Notes: generated from the letters alone by a model not told the origin. A DNA stretch of 64,000 nucleotides from Sphingobium sp. 15-1 (GCF_013375535.1 NZ_JABXJG010000003.1:558001-622000); one strand, 5' to 3'. Positions 1-9,247 are shown, counted from the stretch's first letter. Translations and numbers: made by a program.

Positions 1-1367
1 GAGATGTCGAGGCCGACGCCCTCCTTGCTGGGGACAAAGCGGCCGGCAAGATCCTGCGACCAGGCATGTCCGGCATAGACCACCGTTTCGAGCTGGGAGG
101 CGGAGAGCAGGCGCTCGATGACGGTCCGGTCCGGCAGGTGGGGCACATAAGTCGGGATCGGTGCCGGGATCGAGCCCATGGCGATCGATTCCACCAGCGC
201 GGTCGGATGCTCGCCTGCTTTGGAAAAGACGATCCGGCTTGGTCGATAGGGAAGATAGATGCCGACCTGGTCGAGCAGCGGCGCAGGAATTTGCAGCGCG
301 TCATATTCGACTGGCAGAACCTCGTTTTTGACCGGCGCATGCCATGTGCGCGGCGCTGGTCGGCTGCTTTTGACTGCACGAAAGAGGGAAATGCTCGAGC
401 CGCGTTTGGATGTAGGCAGTGCTGACGGAGCTCTCGCCTGTGCGCGGGGGTGGACGGTGACGCAGTCGAGGAAGTCGGTAAGGCTGGTTCGCGAGATAGT
501 GGCCGGGATCGTTCCACCAGGCACCTTGTCGATGACGAACAGGCGGACCGCGATCGAGGTGCCATGCTTGGTGTAGCATTTTTCCAGCCGCAGCGAGGTC
601 AGCACGCTGACGTCGCGCAGCGTGGTTTCGAATGTGTCGCGCATCCGCGCGGTGGGACCGAACCAGTCCGGCATGATCGCGACCAGACGGCCGCCCTGTT
701 CGAGCCGCCGCAAGGCTGCCTGCAAATGGCGTACAGCGGCAAAGTCATCCGCACCGCGACCGAGCGATCGGGCGAAGGGCGGATTCATCAGCACCAGGGT
801 GGGACGCGGAAGATGTGAGAGGGTTGAATTAAGCGCCGCGCCGTCATGGCCGGTGATCACGGCCTCGGGAAATGCAGCGGCGAGGCGGTTGCGGCGGCGC
901 TCGTCGATTTCATTGAGGTGGAGGGAAGTGTGCGGACCACAGTGGGCGATCAACAGTCCGTTACCGGCGCTCGGTTCGAGGATATGGTCCTCCGGTTGGA
1001 CATTGCCGAGAAGGACGGCCAGTGCGGCAATGTCGATGGGCGTCGAAAATTGCTGCCATTCAATCTGTTCCTCGCTTCGAACGGTTTGTGTGGGCAGGCG
1101 ATTGGCGAGATCTATCGCGCGTTGGATGTCTGCTGTGTGCAGCAGTCCGATAGGCGTCGCCCGCAGGTGAAGCGCCAGCGCATGTTCGAGAGCCTCGAAA
1201 CTGTCGCGCTGCGTCCAGCGGCCATCGGCATCGCTGCCGCCGAAGGCTGCGATCATGGCGGCGTTGATGTGGGCTCTCGCAACAGGGTCACTTCCAGCTA
1301 AGGACTGGCGGATCTGCTCGGCTGCTAAGGTGAAAGGACGCGCGGCCGCTTCGAAAAGGTCGGTCAT
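1..1367 (-). CDS. Strawberry notch-type DNA methylase/helicase, N-terminal part
   Basis: Reading the minus strand from an ATG at 1367 gives an open frame of about 455 codons that runs off the left edge, so the C-terminal part is missing. The first ~240 residues carry an adenine-methyltransferase-like module: a QFSTP segment near residue 106, the SAM-binding motif EPSAGNG near 131-137 and the catalytic-type NPPF near 195-198. This layout is known from the large strawberry notch (SNF2-like helicase plus methylase) proteins of sphingomonad plasmids and integrative elements; the helicase half would lie outside the window. A GGAGA Shine-Dalgarno sits just before the ATG. The gene ends upstream of a toprim protein on the same strand, a frequent accessory pairing. 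The family name is inferred from the N-terminal part only. Confidence 0.72.
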   Translation of the reverse strand, partial: MTDLFEAAARPFTLAAEQIRQSLAGSDPVARAHINAAMIAAFGGSDADGRWTQRDSFEALEHALALHLRATPIGLLHTADIQRAIDLANRLPTQTVRSEEQIEWQQFSTPIDIAALAVLLGNVQPEDHILEPSAGNGLLIAHCGPHTSLHLNEIDERRRNRLAAAFPEAVITGHDGAALNSTLSHLPRPTLVLMNPPFARSLGRGADDFAAVRHLQAALRRLEQGGRLVAIMPDWFGPTARMRDTFETTLRDVSVLTSLRLEKCYTKHGTSIAVRLFVIDKVPGGTIPATISRTSLTDFLDCVTVHPRAQARAPSALPTSKRGSSISLFRAVKSSRPAPRTWHAPVKNEVLPVEYDALQIPAPLLDQVGIYLPYRPSRIVFSKAGEHPTALVESIAMGSIPAPIPTYVPHLPDRTVIERLLSASQLETVVYAGHAWSQDLAGRFVPSKEGVGLDI

Positions 1368-1441
1368 CTGGGAATCTCCGGGGTTTGGCTGCTCCGATCG
1401 GCAGCTCCACCCCTTCGATCCCCCTCCCCTCTTGCCCTGGG

Positions 1442-2314
1442 TCAGCGGTCGCGGACATCTTCGGCGATACTCAAACGCACGCGGTGCGCCAGGATATTGG
1501 CCCAGTCGTCGAACGGTGGTGCGGGAGGGTGGCGCACTATCTGGAGGCCTGGTCGGCGATAACGTTCCTCGGCCTTATTCCCTGCCAGGAGGCCTGGACC
1601 GTCATTATCCTCGGCGAGGATGAGCTTCTCTACGGTGTCGGGGATGAGCAACTGGTCAAGTCGATCGGCTCCCAGGCTTGCCCAACACGGGATGTCGTGA
1701 AGGAGGGTATAGGCCCAGGCGGTTTCGAAGCCCTCGGCAATAGCAAGGGTATCGGAAACGCGGCTGCCCTGCCATGCGCCTCTCGCTGGCACGCCGATCA
1801 TGCGCTTGTGGGTGTAGCATCCGGTCTTTGGGTCGAGGAAAATCCGTTGCACTGCGGTCAGCCGCCGACCCTCCCGGACTGCGACAAGCAGCGCGGGCAG
1901 ATAGACGGTATGCGGCCTCGGGCGATAGGGGCAGCGTGGATGATACCGGATGTCGGGTGGCAGAACATGGAAGTTGCGGATGCCGCAATAGGTCGCTGCC
2001 AGGGTGTCGCGAACATCGAGGGCTTCAGCCCAGAGGCGAGAAGGATTGCCTGAGAGGGCGGACATTTTCGCCTCAGGTGGTCGGCCGCGCTCGAAAATCC
2101 GGACCCGTTGCAGTTCGCGCAGCACATTCTCAGCCGAGCAACCGGCAAAACAGTGGACGATAATGCCGCGTTCGCCCTGGCGCAGCGAAAGGCTCGGACT
2201 GCTGTCATCATGAGCGGGGCATAGGCACATGGCTCTCCACCCGGACCAGTGCCCGCGCAGGGCGTGAACGAGGTCGATGAGTTCCTGTGTGGGTTGTTTG
2301 GCGACGAGTGGCAT
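1442..2314 (-). CDS. Toprim domain protein with CHC2-like zinc finger
   Basis: 290 residues. An N-terminal zinc-finger-like cluster (C30, C32, H35, then C55 and C59 in HCFAGC) resembles the zinc-binding domain of DnaG-like primases. A toprim fold follows, with the acidic motifs AEGFE near 193-197 and AEDNDGPG near 234-241 that bind metal in primases and topoisomerases. The family (DUF7146/toprim) is typical of alphaproteobacterial plasmids and integrative elements and probably acts in element replication or DNA processing. The start at 2314 is backed by a GGAGGT Shine-Dalgarno six bases upstream. It lies about 75 bp upstream of the strawberry-notch gene on the same strand, so co-transcription is likely. 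The exact activity is inferred. Confidence 0.8.
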   Translation of the reverse strand: MPLVAKQPTQELIDLVHALRGHWSGWRAMCLCPAHDDSSPSLSLRQGERGIIVHCFAGCSAENVLRELQRVRIFERGRPPEAKMSALSGNPSRLWAEALDVRDTLAATYCGIRNFHVLPPDIRYHPRCPYRPRPHTVYLPALLVAVREGRRLTAVQRIFLDPKTGCYTHKRMIGVPARGAWQGSRVSDTLAIAEGFETAWAYTLLHDIPCWASLGADRLDQLLIPDTVEKLILAEDNDGPGLLAGNKAEERYRRPGLQIVRHPPAPPFDDWANILAHRVRLSIAEDVRDR

Positions 2315-2657
2315 AAGCTTACCTCCGGCTTATGCTTCCTCTCCCCCTCCCCTTTTTGTCGGTTCGACTGTGAACGCCTACTTCATAAGCTTTAATATGG
2401 AGCCTCCCTGGCGGTTCATATTAAGGCTTTTTGGTCTGCTCATCGAATTTGGGCTGCCCCGAAGCACGATGCCGAGCGCTTGGGTCGGTAATGGAATGGC
2501 GACGGCTTCCGGGAACGCGGCTTATGAGAAGCAGTTCATTCCTGCTCTACCCGGAATACCTACTGGCTAGTCTGGCACAGGGGATCTACCTCTTTGCCGT
2601 CAGCAGCATTTCAACGAAGCTTAAGCGATGGCATAGCTACCATGCAGGATTGGGACT
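2315..2657. other. Gene-free stretch with an interrupted inverted repeat
   Basis: No convincing gene is seen. An inverted repeat has arms 2387-2399 (AAGCTTTAATATG) and 2417-2429 (CATATTAAGGCTT), matching at 12 of 13 positions around a 17-base GC-richer centre. It lies upstream of the toprim gene and could be an operator or a mobile-element scar; no function is assigned. Confidence 0.35.
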
Positions 2658-3068
2658 TCACTCTGACCCCGACACCCAGTCTTCAGCCCGCAATCCGGGC
2701 ACGCGATCGAACTCCCGCAGATTGTTGGTGACGACTATCAGTCCGCACGATCGCGCATGGCCGGCGATCATTTGGTCATACGGACCAATCGGTGTGCCAG
2801 CACGTGCGAGCTCCGCACGAAGCTGGCCAGTGTGCGCAGCTGCTTCCCGGCCGTAGTCGAGCACATCGAGACGTGCGGCGAAGCCTTCCACGTCTGCAAG
2901 ATTGCGCTCGGGATTGCCAGACTTCTCCGCACCATAGATCAATTCCATCAGGGTGATGGAGCTGATGCACATCTGGCCGTGGTGCCGCTTGAATGCTACG
3001 CGCACTTCTTGAGGCCTGTTCTTGATCGTGAAAATGCAGATATTTGTGTCAAGCATGAACTTGAGCAT
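2658..3068 (-). CDS. vapC: VapC-type PIN-domain ribonuclease toxin
   Basis: 136-residue PIN-domain protein, the toxin of a type II toxin-antitoxin pair. Family members cleave specific RNAs, often initiator tRNA, with a metal-dependent acidic site. Visible conserved acids are D7 in MLDTN, E42 in LMELIYG and D98 in YDQMIAGHA, with the TNN-REF segment near 114-120 completing the site. Length is normal. Its ATG overlaps the vapB stop by one base (TGATG), which implies translational coupling to the antitoxin, the usual arrangement. Nothing suggests inactivation. Confidence 0.88.
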   Translation of the reverse strand: MLKFMLDTNICIFTIKNRPQEVRVAFKRHHGQMCISSITLMELIYGAEKSGNPERNLADVEGFAARLDVLDYGREAAAHTGQLRAELARAGTPIGPYDQMIAGHARSCGLIVVTNNLREFDRVPGLRAEDWVSGSE

Positions 3069-3298
3069 CAGAAAGCCTCTCGCTCCTGATGGGCCGGCTG
3101 CTCACGCTCCGACATGAAATCGGCCGTCACACCTTCTCCATCAAACCAGCTGTCCCAAGCCTCGCCCGCAGGGGTGATGATGCGAACCCGGCCCAAGGCG
3201 ATCACATCGACGCGCTTCACCTCATCGGGAAGGGCGACCGCCTTGGGCAGCCTCACTGCTTGGCTACGATTGCTCTGAAATACTGATCCTTGTTCCAC
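3068..3298 (-). CDS. vapB: VapB-type antitoxin with AbrB-like DNA-binding domain
   Basis: 76 residues from a GTG at 3298, preceded by GGGAG about eight bases upstream; a longer TTG-initiated reading to 3334 is open but lacks a good ribosome site and would run through the putative operator. The N-terminus (VFQSNRSQAVRLPKAV) is the swapped-hairpin AbrB/MazE-type DNA-binding domain of VapB proteins; the acidic tail should neutralise the toxin. It is the first gene of the vapBC operon and is expected to repress its own promoter, where two palindromes occur at 3310-3358. Confidence 0.85.
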   Translation of the reverse strand: MEQGSVFQSNRSQAVRLPKAVALPDEVKRVDVIALGRVRIITPAGEAWDSWFDGEGVTADFMSEREQPAHQEREAF

Positions 3299-3309
3299 AA
3301 CATTCTCCC

Positions 3310-3358
3310 GGGATACACCTTGCGTATATCCCAATTTATGACATGCCTGGGATATGTC
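3310..3358. promoter_or_regulatory. Putative VapB operator: two inverted repeats upstream of vapBC
   Basis: Two short palindromes lie immediately upstream of vapB: GGGATA (3310-3315) with TATCCC (3327-3332), and GACAT (3340-3344) with ATGTC (3354-3358). Tandem palindromes overlapping the promoter are the usual binding sites for VapB/VapBC autoregulation. The role is inferred from position. Confidence 0.45.
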
Positions 3359-3434
3359 AACTGTATATACATATTGATTGAGGTGGTCGGTTTCTCCTGG
3401 ACAGCGGATCAGTCGTTATAAGTGAGCCACTGGC

Positions 3435-4316
3435 CTATCCTCGTATGGGTGCCGAAGCCAGACCGGCGGCGAAAAATTCATGCGGCCAGAGCCATCGGTT
3501 CGGGTCCGAAATAGACCTGATCGGGCGTTCGTCCCTGATGGGAAGAATGAGGCCGTTGCCATTGTAGAAGATGAAATAAGCGGCGAGCGAAGCCCGCTCT
3601 GCGCTGACTGTATCGTATGCCCGGAGATAAACCTCTTCGTATTTGACCGAGCGCCAGAGCCGCTCAACGAAGACATTGTCGCGCCAAGCGCCTTTGCCAT
3701 CCATGCTGATTTCGATCTTGTGGCTCTTGAGCAACTCGGTGAAGTCGCTGCTGGTGAATTGGCTGCCTTGATCGGTGTTGAAAATATCGGGCTTGCCGTA
3801 ACGCGCGATGGCCTCCTCGACGGCCTCCAGGCAGAAGGCGGTATCCATCGTGATCGACAAACGCCACGACAACACGCGGCGGGTGAACCAGTCCACGACG
3901 GCGGCGAGATAGACAAAGCCGCGCGCCATGGGGATGTACGTAATGTCCATCGCCCAAACCTGGTTCGGCCGATCGACCACGAGGTTACGCAACAGATACG
4001 GGTAAATCCGGTGACCTGTTGCCGGCTTGGATGTGTTCGGGCGCCGATAAATCGCTTCCACGCCCATGCGCTTCATCATCGTGCGAACCGCGTCTCGCCC
4101 AATCTCGAAGCCTTCACCACGCAACAGATCGCGCAGCATCCTGCTGCCCGCAAACGGATGCTCGAGATGCAGGGCGTCAATCCGGCGCATGATCACCAGA
4201 TCCCCTGCCGATACCCCGCAGGACTGGTAATAGAAACTGCTGCGGCTGATACCCAGGATCTTCGCTTGTCGCGTCACCGACAAGGCATGACTGCGGTCGC
4301 TCATTTCTTTGCGCAC
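3435..4316 (-). pseudogene. IS3-family transposase OrfB, frameshifted near the C-terminus
   Basis: Reads as IS3-family OrfB (rve integrase core). The DDE residues are visible: D124 in MDITYI, D182 in FNTDQGSQF and E218 in RDNVFVERLW. Near residue 255 (about 3555) a one-base loss changes frame: the +1 frame restores the family ending (RPHSS...TPDQVYFGPEP MALAA) with a stop at 3479-3481, whereas the current frame runs on to 3435. The catalytic core is intact but the C-terminus is scrambled, so activity is doubtful. Only the 3' end of orfA survives upstream, cut off by the IS630 segment. Confidence 0.8.
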
Positions 4317-4352
4317 AGCAGGCCGGCCTTGCCGAGCGCGCCGGATAAAAAG
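4301..4352 (-). pseudogene. 3' remnant of IS3-family orfA
   Basis: Sixteen codons reading FLSGALGKAGLLCAKK and a stop overlap the start of OrfB in a different frame, as at the orfA/orfB junction of IS3 elements where programmed frameshifting makes OrfAB. Everything upstream is replaced by the IS630-family segment that begins at about 4352, so the HTH-containing OrfA is gone and the element cannot move by itself. Confidence 0.6.
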
Positions 4353-4357
4353 ATCCT

Positions 4358-5032
4358 ATGAGGGCGGTTGGGAATTATCTCAAGCGGTGGGGGTTCACAC
4401 CGCAAAAGCCGATCCGTCGCGCCTATGAGCAAAACCCTCAGGCCGTGAAGGCCTGGCTGGAGACAAGTTATCCTGCGATCGAAAAGCGGGCAAAGGCCGA
4501 GGACGGCGAAATCCACTGGGGGGACGAGACCGCTGTCGTCAACACGGACGTGCGCGGTCGATCTTATGCTCCAAAGGGAGAAACTCCAGTGGCCTACGCG
4601 CCTGGGAGCCGTGCCAAGTTGTCGATGATCTCAACGGTCACCAATCAGGGCAAGACGCGTTGGATGATCATCGAGGAGAACTTTGGCGCCGAACGGCTGA
4701 TCGAGTTTCTCGAAGCCCTGATCAAGGACGCTGATCGCAAGATATTCCTGATCCTCGACAATCTTCGGGCCCACCACTCAAAACTGGTCAAAGCATGGCT
4801 CGAAACGCGCAAGGAAAAAATCGAGATCTTCTATCTCCCCAGCTACTCGCCCGAATTGAACCCGGACGAGCGGCTCAATGCCAGCCTGAAGCATGCCATC
4901 AGCACCACCGTGCCGGAAAAAACCAAGGCCAAACTCAAAGCCGCTGCGCAAAAGCATATGACTGGCCTCGCGAATTCTCCAGAAAAAGTCTGCGCTTTCT
5001 TCAGGGACCCCCGTTGCAAATATGCCGCCTAA
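4358..5032 (+). pseudogene. IS630-family transposase, 5'-truncated
   Basis: The 224 codons correspond to the catalytic part of an IS630/Tc1-mariner-type transposase. The DDE residues are D56 in HWGDETAV, D134 in LILDNLRAHH and E171 in YSPELNPDERLN, and the ending RDPRCKYAA is typical. Full-length members have roughly 110 more N-terminal residues forming an HTH end-binding domain, which is absent: homology stops exactly where IS3 sequence begins on the opposite strand. The first ATG is therefore internal to the ancestral gene. Confidence 0.8.
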
Positions 5033-5055
5033 CTATCAACGTGCCGGATCAATAG

Positions 5056-5530
5056 TCAAGCCTGACTCACAGTTCCCTCACCACCGTGAATCGGTGCAGG
5101 ATATGCAAGCTGTTTGCTTATCGCTATGCTGCGGCGATAGGGGTGTCGCGGAGGTTGATGATCTGACCCAGTCGTTTGATGACCTTCTCATATCGGCCGA
5201 GTCCTGACCCGTCTGGAGACGATCAGCAGTTCCTTTATCAAGGGGACCAACTCCACAGTGGAAGACTACCGAGTCTTGAGGAACAGATCGAGTTCGCACC
5301 GCTCCGTGGCGCTTCAGTTCCCTGACCATGCCGCCGATCTCGAGCAAGTCGAGCCGGTGGCGCGTGATACTCGGTCTCAGGTTGGTTTCGAATAACGGCA
5401 GAACCGGGTCTTCGGTGCACATGAAACCTTACGGATCATGAAACGTCCGTTTGGCACGGTCACCCCATGAGCAATATGGACACTCTGTCGCGACCTTTTG
5501 GTCACTGCTTTCTGATTTTTTTCGGCAGGC
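5056..5530. other. Stretch without an intact gene; possible decayed coding sequence
   Basis: Two minus-strand segments look like decayed protein: 5422-5270 (reading LRPSITRHRLDLLEIGGMV) and about 5206-5128, which ends with LGRYEKVIKRLGQIINLRD, a few more codons and a stop. They lie in different frames and I do not recognise the family. No promoter or terminator is assigned. Confidence 0.3.
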
Positions 5531-6106
5531 GCCGTCAAACGGTGGTACCCCGCACGGCGCAGCAGCGAAGTTGGGCTGGAACTGGTCGAGGTTGCCCTTG
5601 ACGATCAAGGCGCGATCATCGTTGACGAGTACAACAAATCGAGCGTCGACAGCATCTACGCTGTTGGCGACGTTACCAACTGGATTCAACTGACGCCTGT
5701 CGCAATCCGTGAGGGTCATGCCTTCGCTGACTCGCTGTTCGGCGGCAATCCGCGCACGGTTGACTATGCCTTCATCCCATCGGCCGTATTCAGCCACCCA
5801 CCACTCGCGGGCGTCGGCCTGACCGAAAGTCAAGCGCGAGAGCAATATGGCGCCGTGAAGGTCTACATGTCCGACTTCCGGCCGATGAAGAACGTGCTGG
5901 CAAATCGCAATGAACGCGCACTCTACAAGATGATCACCGATCCGGTAACGGACAAAGTGCTGGGCCTTCACATGATTGGCCCCGATGCGCCGGAAATTCT
6001 CCAGGCAGCGGCAGTCGCTGTCAGGGCGGGACTCACGAAGCAGGATTTCGACGATACCGTCGCATTGCATCCAAGCATGGCCGAAGAACTTGTGCTGCTC
6101 AAATAG
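5531..6106 (+). pseudogene. Glutathione reductase-like flavoprotein, C-terminal fragment
   Basis: About 190 codons match the C-terminal half of a class I pyridine-nucleotide-disulfide oxidoreductase of glutathione-reductase type: the FAD-binding stretch SIYAVGDVTNWIQLTPVAI, then the dimerisation domain ending in VALHPSMAEELVLLK. The N-terminal FAD domain with the redox-active CxxxxC and the NADPH domain are absent; family members are about 450 residues. The frame is uninterrupted to the stop at 6104-6106, but no start or ribosome site is seen. Sequence homology begins around 5562. It faces lpdA, a distant relative, tail to tail. Confidence 0.75.
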
Positions 6107-6199
6107 ATCCTTTTCAACAAGATCCTGAATGTCGCGAAGCACCGTATCGGTCGACGGGTCCCCTCATCCCGTTATCAACGATGTGATGTCATTCATGAA

Positions 6200-7627
6200 T
6201 CACACATGGAGCGCTCTTCCGTTGGAGGCGAGCAAGCTTTCATGCAGCATTTCCGATAGGGTCGGGTGCGGGAAAATCGTTGCAGCCAGTTTCCTGTCGG
6301 TTGCGCCCAACTCTCTTCCAATCACATAGCCGTGGATCAGTTCGGTAACTTCCGCGCCCACCATATGGGCGCCCAGCAGCTCGCCCGTCTCGACGTCCAC
6401 CACTGTCTTGATGAAGCCTTCTGCCTGGCCAAGTGCGATGGCCTTGCCATTTCCAGCGAAGGGGAAGGTGCCGACCCTTATGGAATAGCCGTCTTCCCTC
6501 GCCTTGGCTTCGGTCAGTCCGACCGATGCGACCTGCGGATGACAATAGGTGCAGCTCGGGATGTTGCGCTTGTCCATCGCATGGGGCGCTTCCGCTTCCG
6601 CCTCCAGCTCATATGCGATCATTTCGGCGGCAATCACACCTTCATGGCTCGCCTTGTGCGCCAACCATGGCCCTGCGGTAACATCGCCAATAGCCCATAT
6701 GCCAGGAATATTTGTCCGCCCGAAACCATCGACCTCGATGATCCCGCGGTCGATTTTTACGCCAAGCTCCTCCAACCCGATATTCTCCGTATTGGGCAGG
6801 ATTCCAATCGCGACGATGACATGACTGAATTCGGTTTCCTTGACCTTCCCTTCCCTGTCCTTGATCTTCGCAAAGACGCCCTCTTCGTCGACGTCCAGCG
6901 CCTCGACGCGCGCTCCGGTCATAACAGTGACGCCCTGTTTCTCGAGCGCCTTTTCAAGGAAATCAGAAATGTCGACATCCTCAAGGGGCATGATGCGGTC
7001 CATCATCTCAACGACCGTAACGTTCGCGCCCATGTCGTTGTAGAAGCTGGCAAACTCAATACCGATCGCACCTGATCCGATCACAAGCAGATCTTCGGGC
7101 ATTTCGCCTGGCGTTAAGGCATGGCGATAAGTCCAGACCCGGTGGCCGTCCGCCTGTGCGGAAGGAAGGCCCCGCGCGCGCGCGCCGGTCGCCACAATGA
7201 CATGCTCCGCCTTCAGTATATTCGATCCTTGGTCGCTTTTCACCTCGATCTCGCCGGGAGCGACCAGCCGCCCCTCGCCCATGTGCACGGCAATGCGGTT
7301 CTTCTTCATCAGGAAGGAAACACCCCGACTCAACCGGTCCGCGACCCCGCGCGAGCGATTCACCACCTCGTCGAGATCCGCCGTGATGTCCTTGGCGGCC
7401 AGGCCATAGTCCGCCGCGTGCTTCATGATGTTATAGACTTCGGCGGATCGCAGCAGTGCCTTGGTCGGGATACAGCCCCAGTTCAGGCAGATGCCGCCGA
7501 GATTTTCGCGCTCGACAATAGCCGTGTGCAGGCCGAGCTGGGCGCAGCGGATCGCCGCGACATACCCACCCGGGCCGGACCCCAGGATGACGACATCATA
7601 GTTCCCAGAAATAACGTCCTCCTTCAA
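6200..7627 (-). CDS. lpdA: Dihydrolipoyl dehydrogenase (E3)
   Basis: 475 residues. Reoxidises the dihydrolipoyl group of a 2-oxo-acid or acyloin dehydrogenase complex with NAD+, using FAD and a redox disulfide. Visible: FAD Rossmann motif GSGPGGYVAA near 16-25, disulfide GGICLNWGC (C47, C52), NAD motif GSGAIGIEFA near 180, AIGDVTAG near 315, and the C-terminal catalytic HPHPTLSE. The start is unusual: the only in-frame candidate upstream of the fold is TTG at 7627, and a strong AAGGAGG lies just inside that codon, so translation may begin slightly downstream at a rare codon. It probably supplies E3 to the AcoABC complex encoded upstream on the same strand. Confidence 0.9.
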   Translation of the reverse strand: MKEDVISGNYDVVILGSGPGGYVAAIRCAQLGLHTAIVERENLGGICLNWGCIPTKALLRSAEVYNIMKHAADYGLAAKDITADLDEVVNRSRGVADRLSRGVSFLMKKNRIAVHMGEGRLVAPGEIEVKSDQGSNILKAEHVIVATGARARGLPSAQADGHRVWTYRHALTPGEMPEDLLVIGSGAIGIEFASFYNDMGANVTVVEMMDRIMPLEDVDISDFLEKALEKQGVTVMTGARVEALDVDEEGVFAKIKDREGKVKETEFSHVIVAIGILPNTENIGLEELGVKIDRGIIEVDGFGRTNIPGIWAIGDVTAGPWLAHKASHEGVIAAEMIAYELEAEAEAPHAMDKRNIPSCTYCHPQVASVGLTEAKAREDGYSIRVGTFPFAGNGKAIALGQAEGFIKTVVDVETGELLGAHMVGAEVTELIHGYVIGRELGATDRKLAATIFPHPTLSEMLHESLLASNGRALHV

Positions 7628-7684
7628 TTTCAGTGACCATATGGGAAGGAGCCAGACTGGCCACCCACCCGGATGCCTTCTCTT

Positions 7685-8815
7685 TCAAGGGCGAACAATC
7701 ATGCCCTGAGAAGGATGAATTTTACCCGCGACCAGCTTGCCATATGTCGCCAAGGTAGCTTCTGCGCCATCGACATAGGCAACATCCATCCACTGGCTGC
7801 TGCCGGCCACGAAGTCTGTCGAAGCCCGGTCGACACGCTCCTGGAACACTTCCTGTCCCCATGCTCCGACACGGTCACGGACATAGTCCGGTCCAAAGGC
7901 GAATTGCGGTTTCGGTCCGGGCATGGAGGCGGCCTCTTCACCCTCCGCCACGTCGCCAGGAACCGCCGACAGCATCCGGCCGCCCCAATGCGTTATGCCA
8001 ACCAGAAAGCTGCGCTTGAGCTTGTCGCCAAGCACTTCGTGAACCTGTCGCAGAATATCCTCATTGCCGGACATGTCGACCGAAACCACGGATTCCAGCG
8101 CCGCCAACGCACCGATCTCATCATAGGAAACGACTCTGTCGTAAAAGCCAGTCGACCGGGTGAACTCGACATTTGCCGCGCCGGTAAGGCCAACCACTTC
8201 CCCTGCATTCCTCCGCTTCAGAAGATAGGCAAGGCCGAGAGAGGTTTTGCTCGAAGCGCTGATGATGAGGATCGACTTTGCACCATATTCGCCATGCTCC
8301 TTTATGTCGTCATCCATGACAAACGACATGAGGAAGACCGGCTCCAGCAGCGACCGGCGATTGCGCTGGTCTTCGTTCCGCAAAGGATCGCGATGGTAGA
8401 GATTGTAAACCGCCGGCAAATGCGCCCGGTGCCGCGAGCCGTCCGATACGGTTTTGGCGGAAGGTGCGCTCACGGTGATGACCAGATGACTCGACATCGG
8501 CATATAGCCGAAAATGCGTTCGCCGGCCTTGAACTCCGGGTGAAGGCTTTCAACGACTTCGGCATAGCCCCAGCTCGGCACCCGCCCCCAGCCATCGGGT
8601 GCAGGGAAAAATTCCCAGAAGCCAAGTTGATCCGCAGATGCCGCATAGCTCAGCGTGTTCCCGGTCATTGCATAACGCTCGATCCGCAAGAGCGCCTGAC
8701 CAGGCTGCAATTGCGGAATCTCAGCACCCGCCACCATGGCACTTGATAGATCGTCGCGGCGAACCAGGAAATTATAAGCTCCCGTCACTGTCGCGGATTT
8801 CTCTGCCACCTGCAT
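7685..8815 (-). CDS. DUF2855 family protein
   Basis: 376 residues matching the DUF2855 family, an uncharacterised group distantly resembling medium-chain dehydrogenases/reductases. An N-terminal beta-rich part includes GERIFGYMPMSSHLVI near 97-112, and a Rossmann-like part includes SILIISASSKTSLGLAYLL near 181-199. No zinc ligands or classical glycine-rich NADP motif are obvious. Its 3' end is 57 bp from the lpdA start on the same strand, so it could share a transcript. An ester- or ketone-reducing role in the surrounding acyl-CoA pathway is possible but unproven. Confidence 0.8.
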   Translation of the reverse strand: MQVAEKSATVTGAYNFLVRRDDLSSAMVAGAEIPQLQPGQALLRIERYAMTGNTLSYAASADQLGFWEFFPAPDGWGRVPSWGYAEVVESLHPEFKAGERIFGYMPMSSHLVITVSAPSAKTVSDGSRHRAHLPAVYNLYHRDPLRNEDQRNRRSLLEPVFLMSFVMDDDIKEHGEYGAKSILIISASSKTSLGLAYLLKRRNAGEVVGLTGAANVEFTRSTGFYDRVVSYDEIGALAALESVVSVDMSGNEDILRQVHEVLGDKLKRSFLVGITHWGGRMLSAVPGDVAEGEEAASMPGPKPQFAFGPDYVRDRVGAWGQEVFQERVDRASTDFVAGSSQWMDVAYVDGAEATLATYGKLVAGKIHPSQGMIVRP

Positions 8816-9247
8816 GGTTCGTCCTCTCTCGGTATCGAGTTGTAGCGATTATTCACATCATTGCGCGCGCCGATATTAAGACCGCAATCGACCGGCCCGC
8901 CCTGCCGCCAAACGTCAGCTTTTTGTCCTTGCGCGACATTCCTCCACACAAAGTTTGAACCCATTCGATCGCGACAGCGTCCCCGACGACGCCGACGCGC
9001 ATAATCACCAGTGCGCGGCATCCGGCTCCTGACGCGATGACCTCGCCGCCGGATTGACGAACCGCCAGCGATGATCATGTTCTTCATCATTGCCTTGCGC
9101 AACAAAGCGGTTGTGGCCCGCCCATGACAAATGGCGCACGTCAAGCTATGGAACGCTTCGAGCAAGCCTTGATCGGCATAGCAGCCAGATCGTCAGCCGC
9201 AAATGAAAGCCGATGTTTCATCAGTCCCTTCTTAACCTGTGTCCGCT
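8816..9247. other. Gene-free gap between DUF2855 and the FadB-like gene
   Basis: About 430 bp with only short overlapping frames of low plausibility. It probably holds the promoter of the DUF2855 gene; no clear promoter or terminator could be picked out. Confidence 0.4.
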
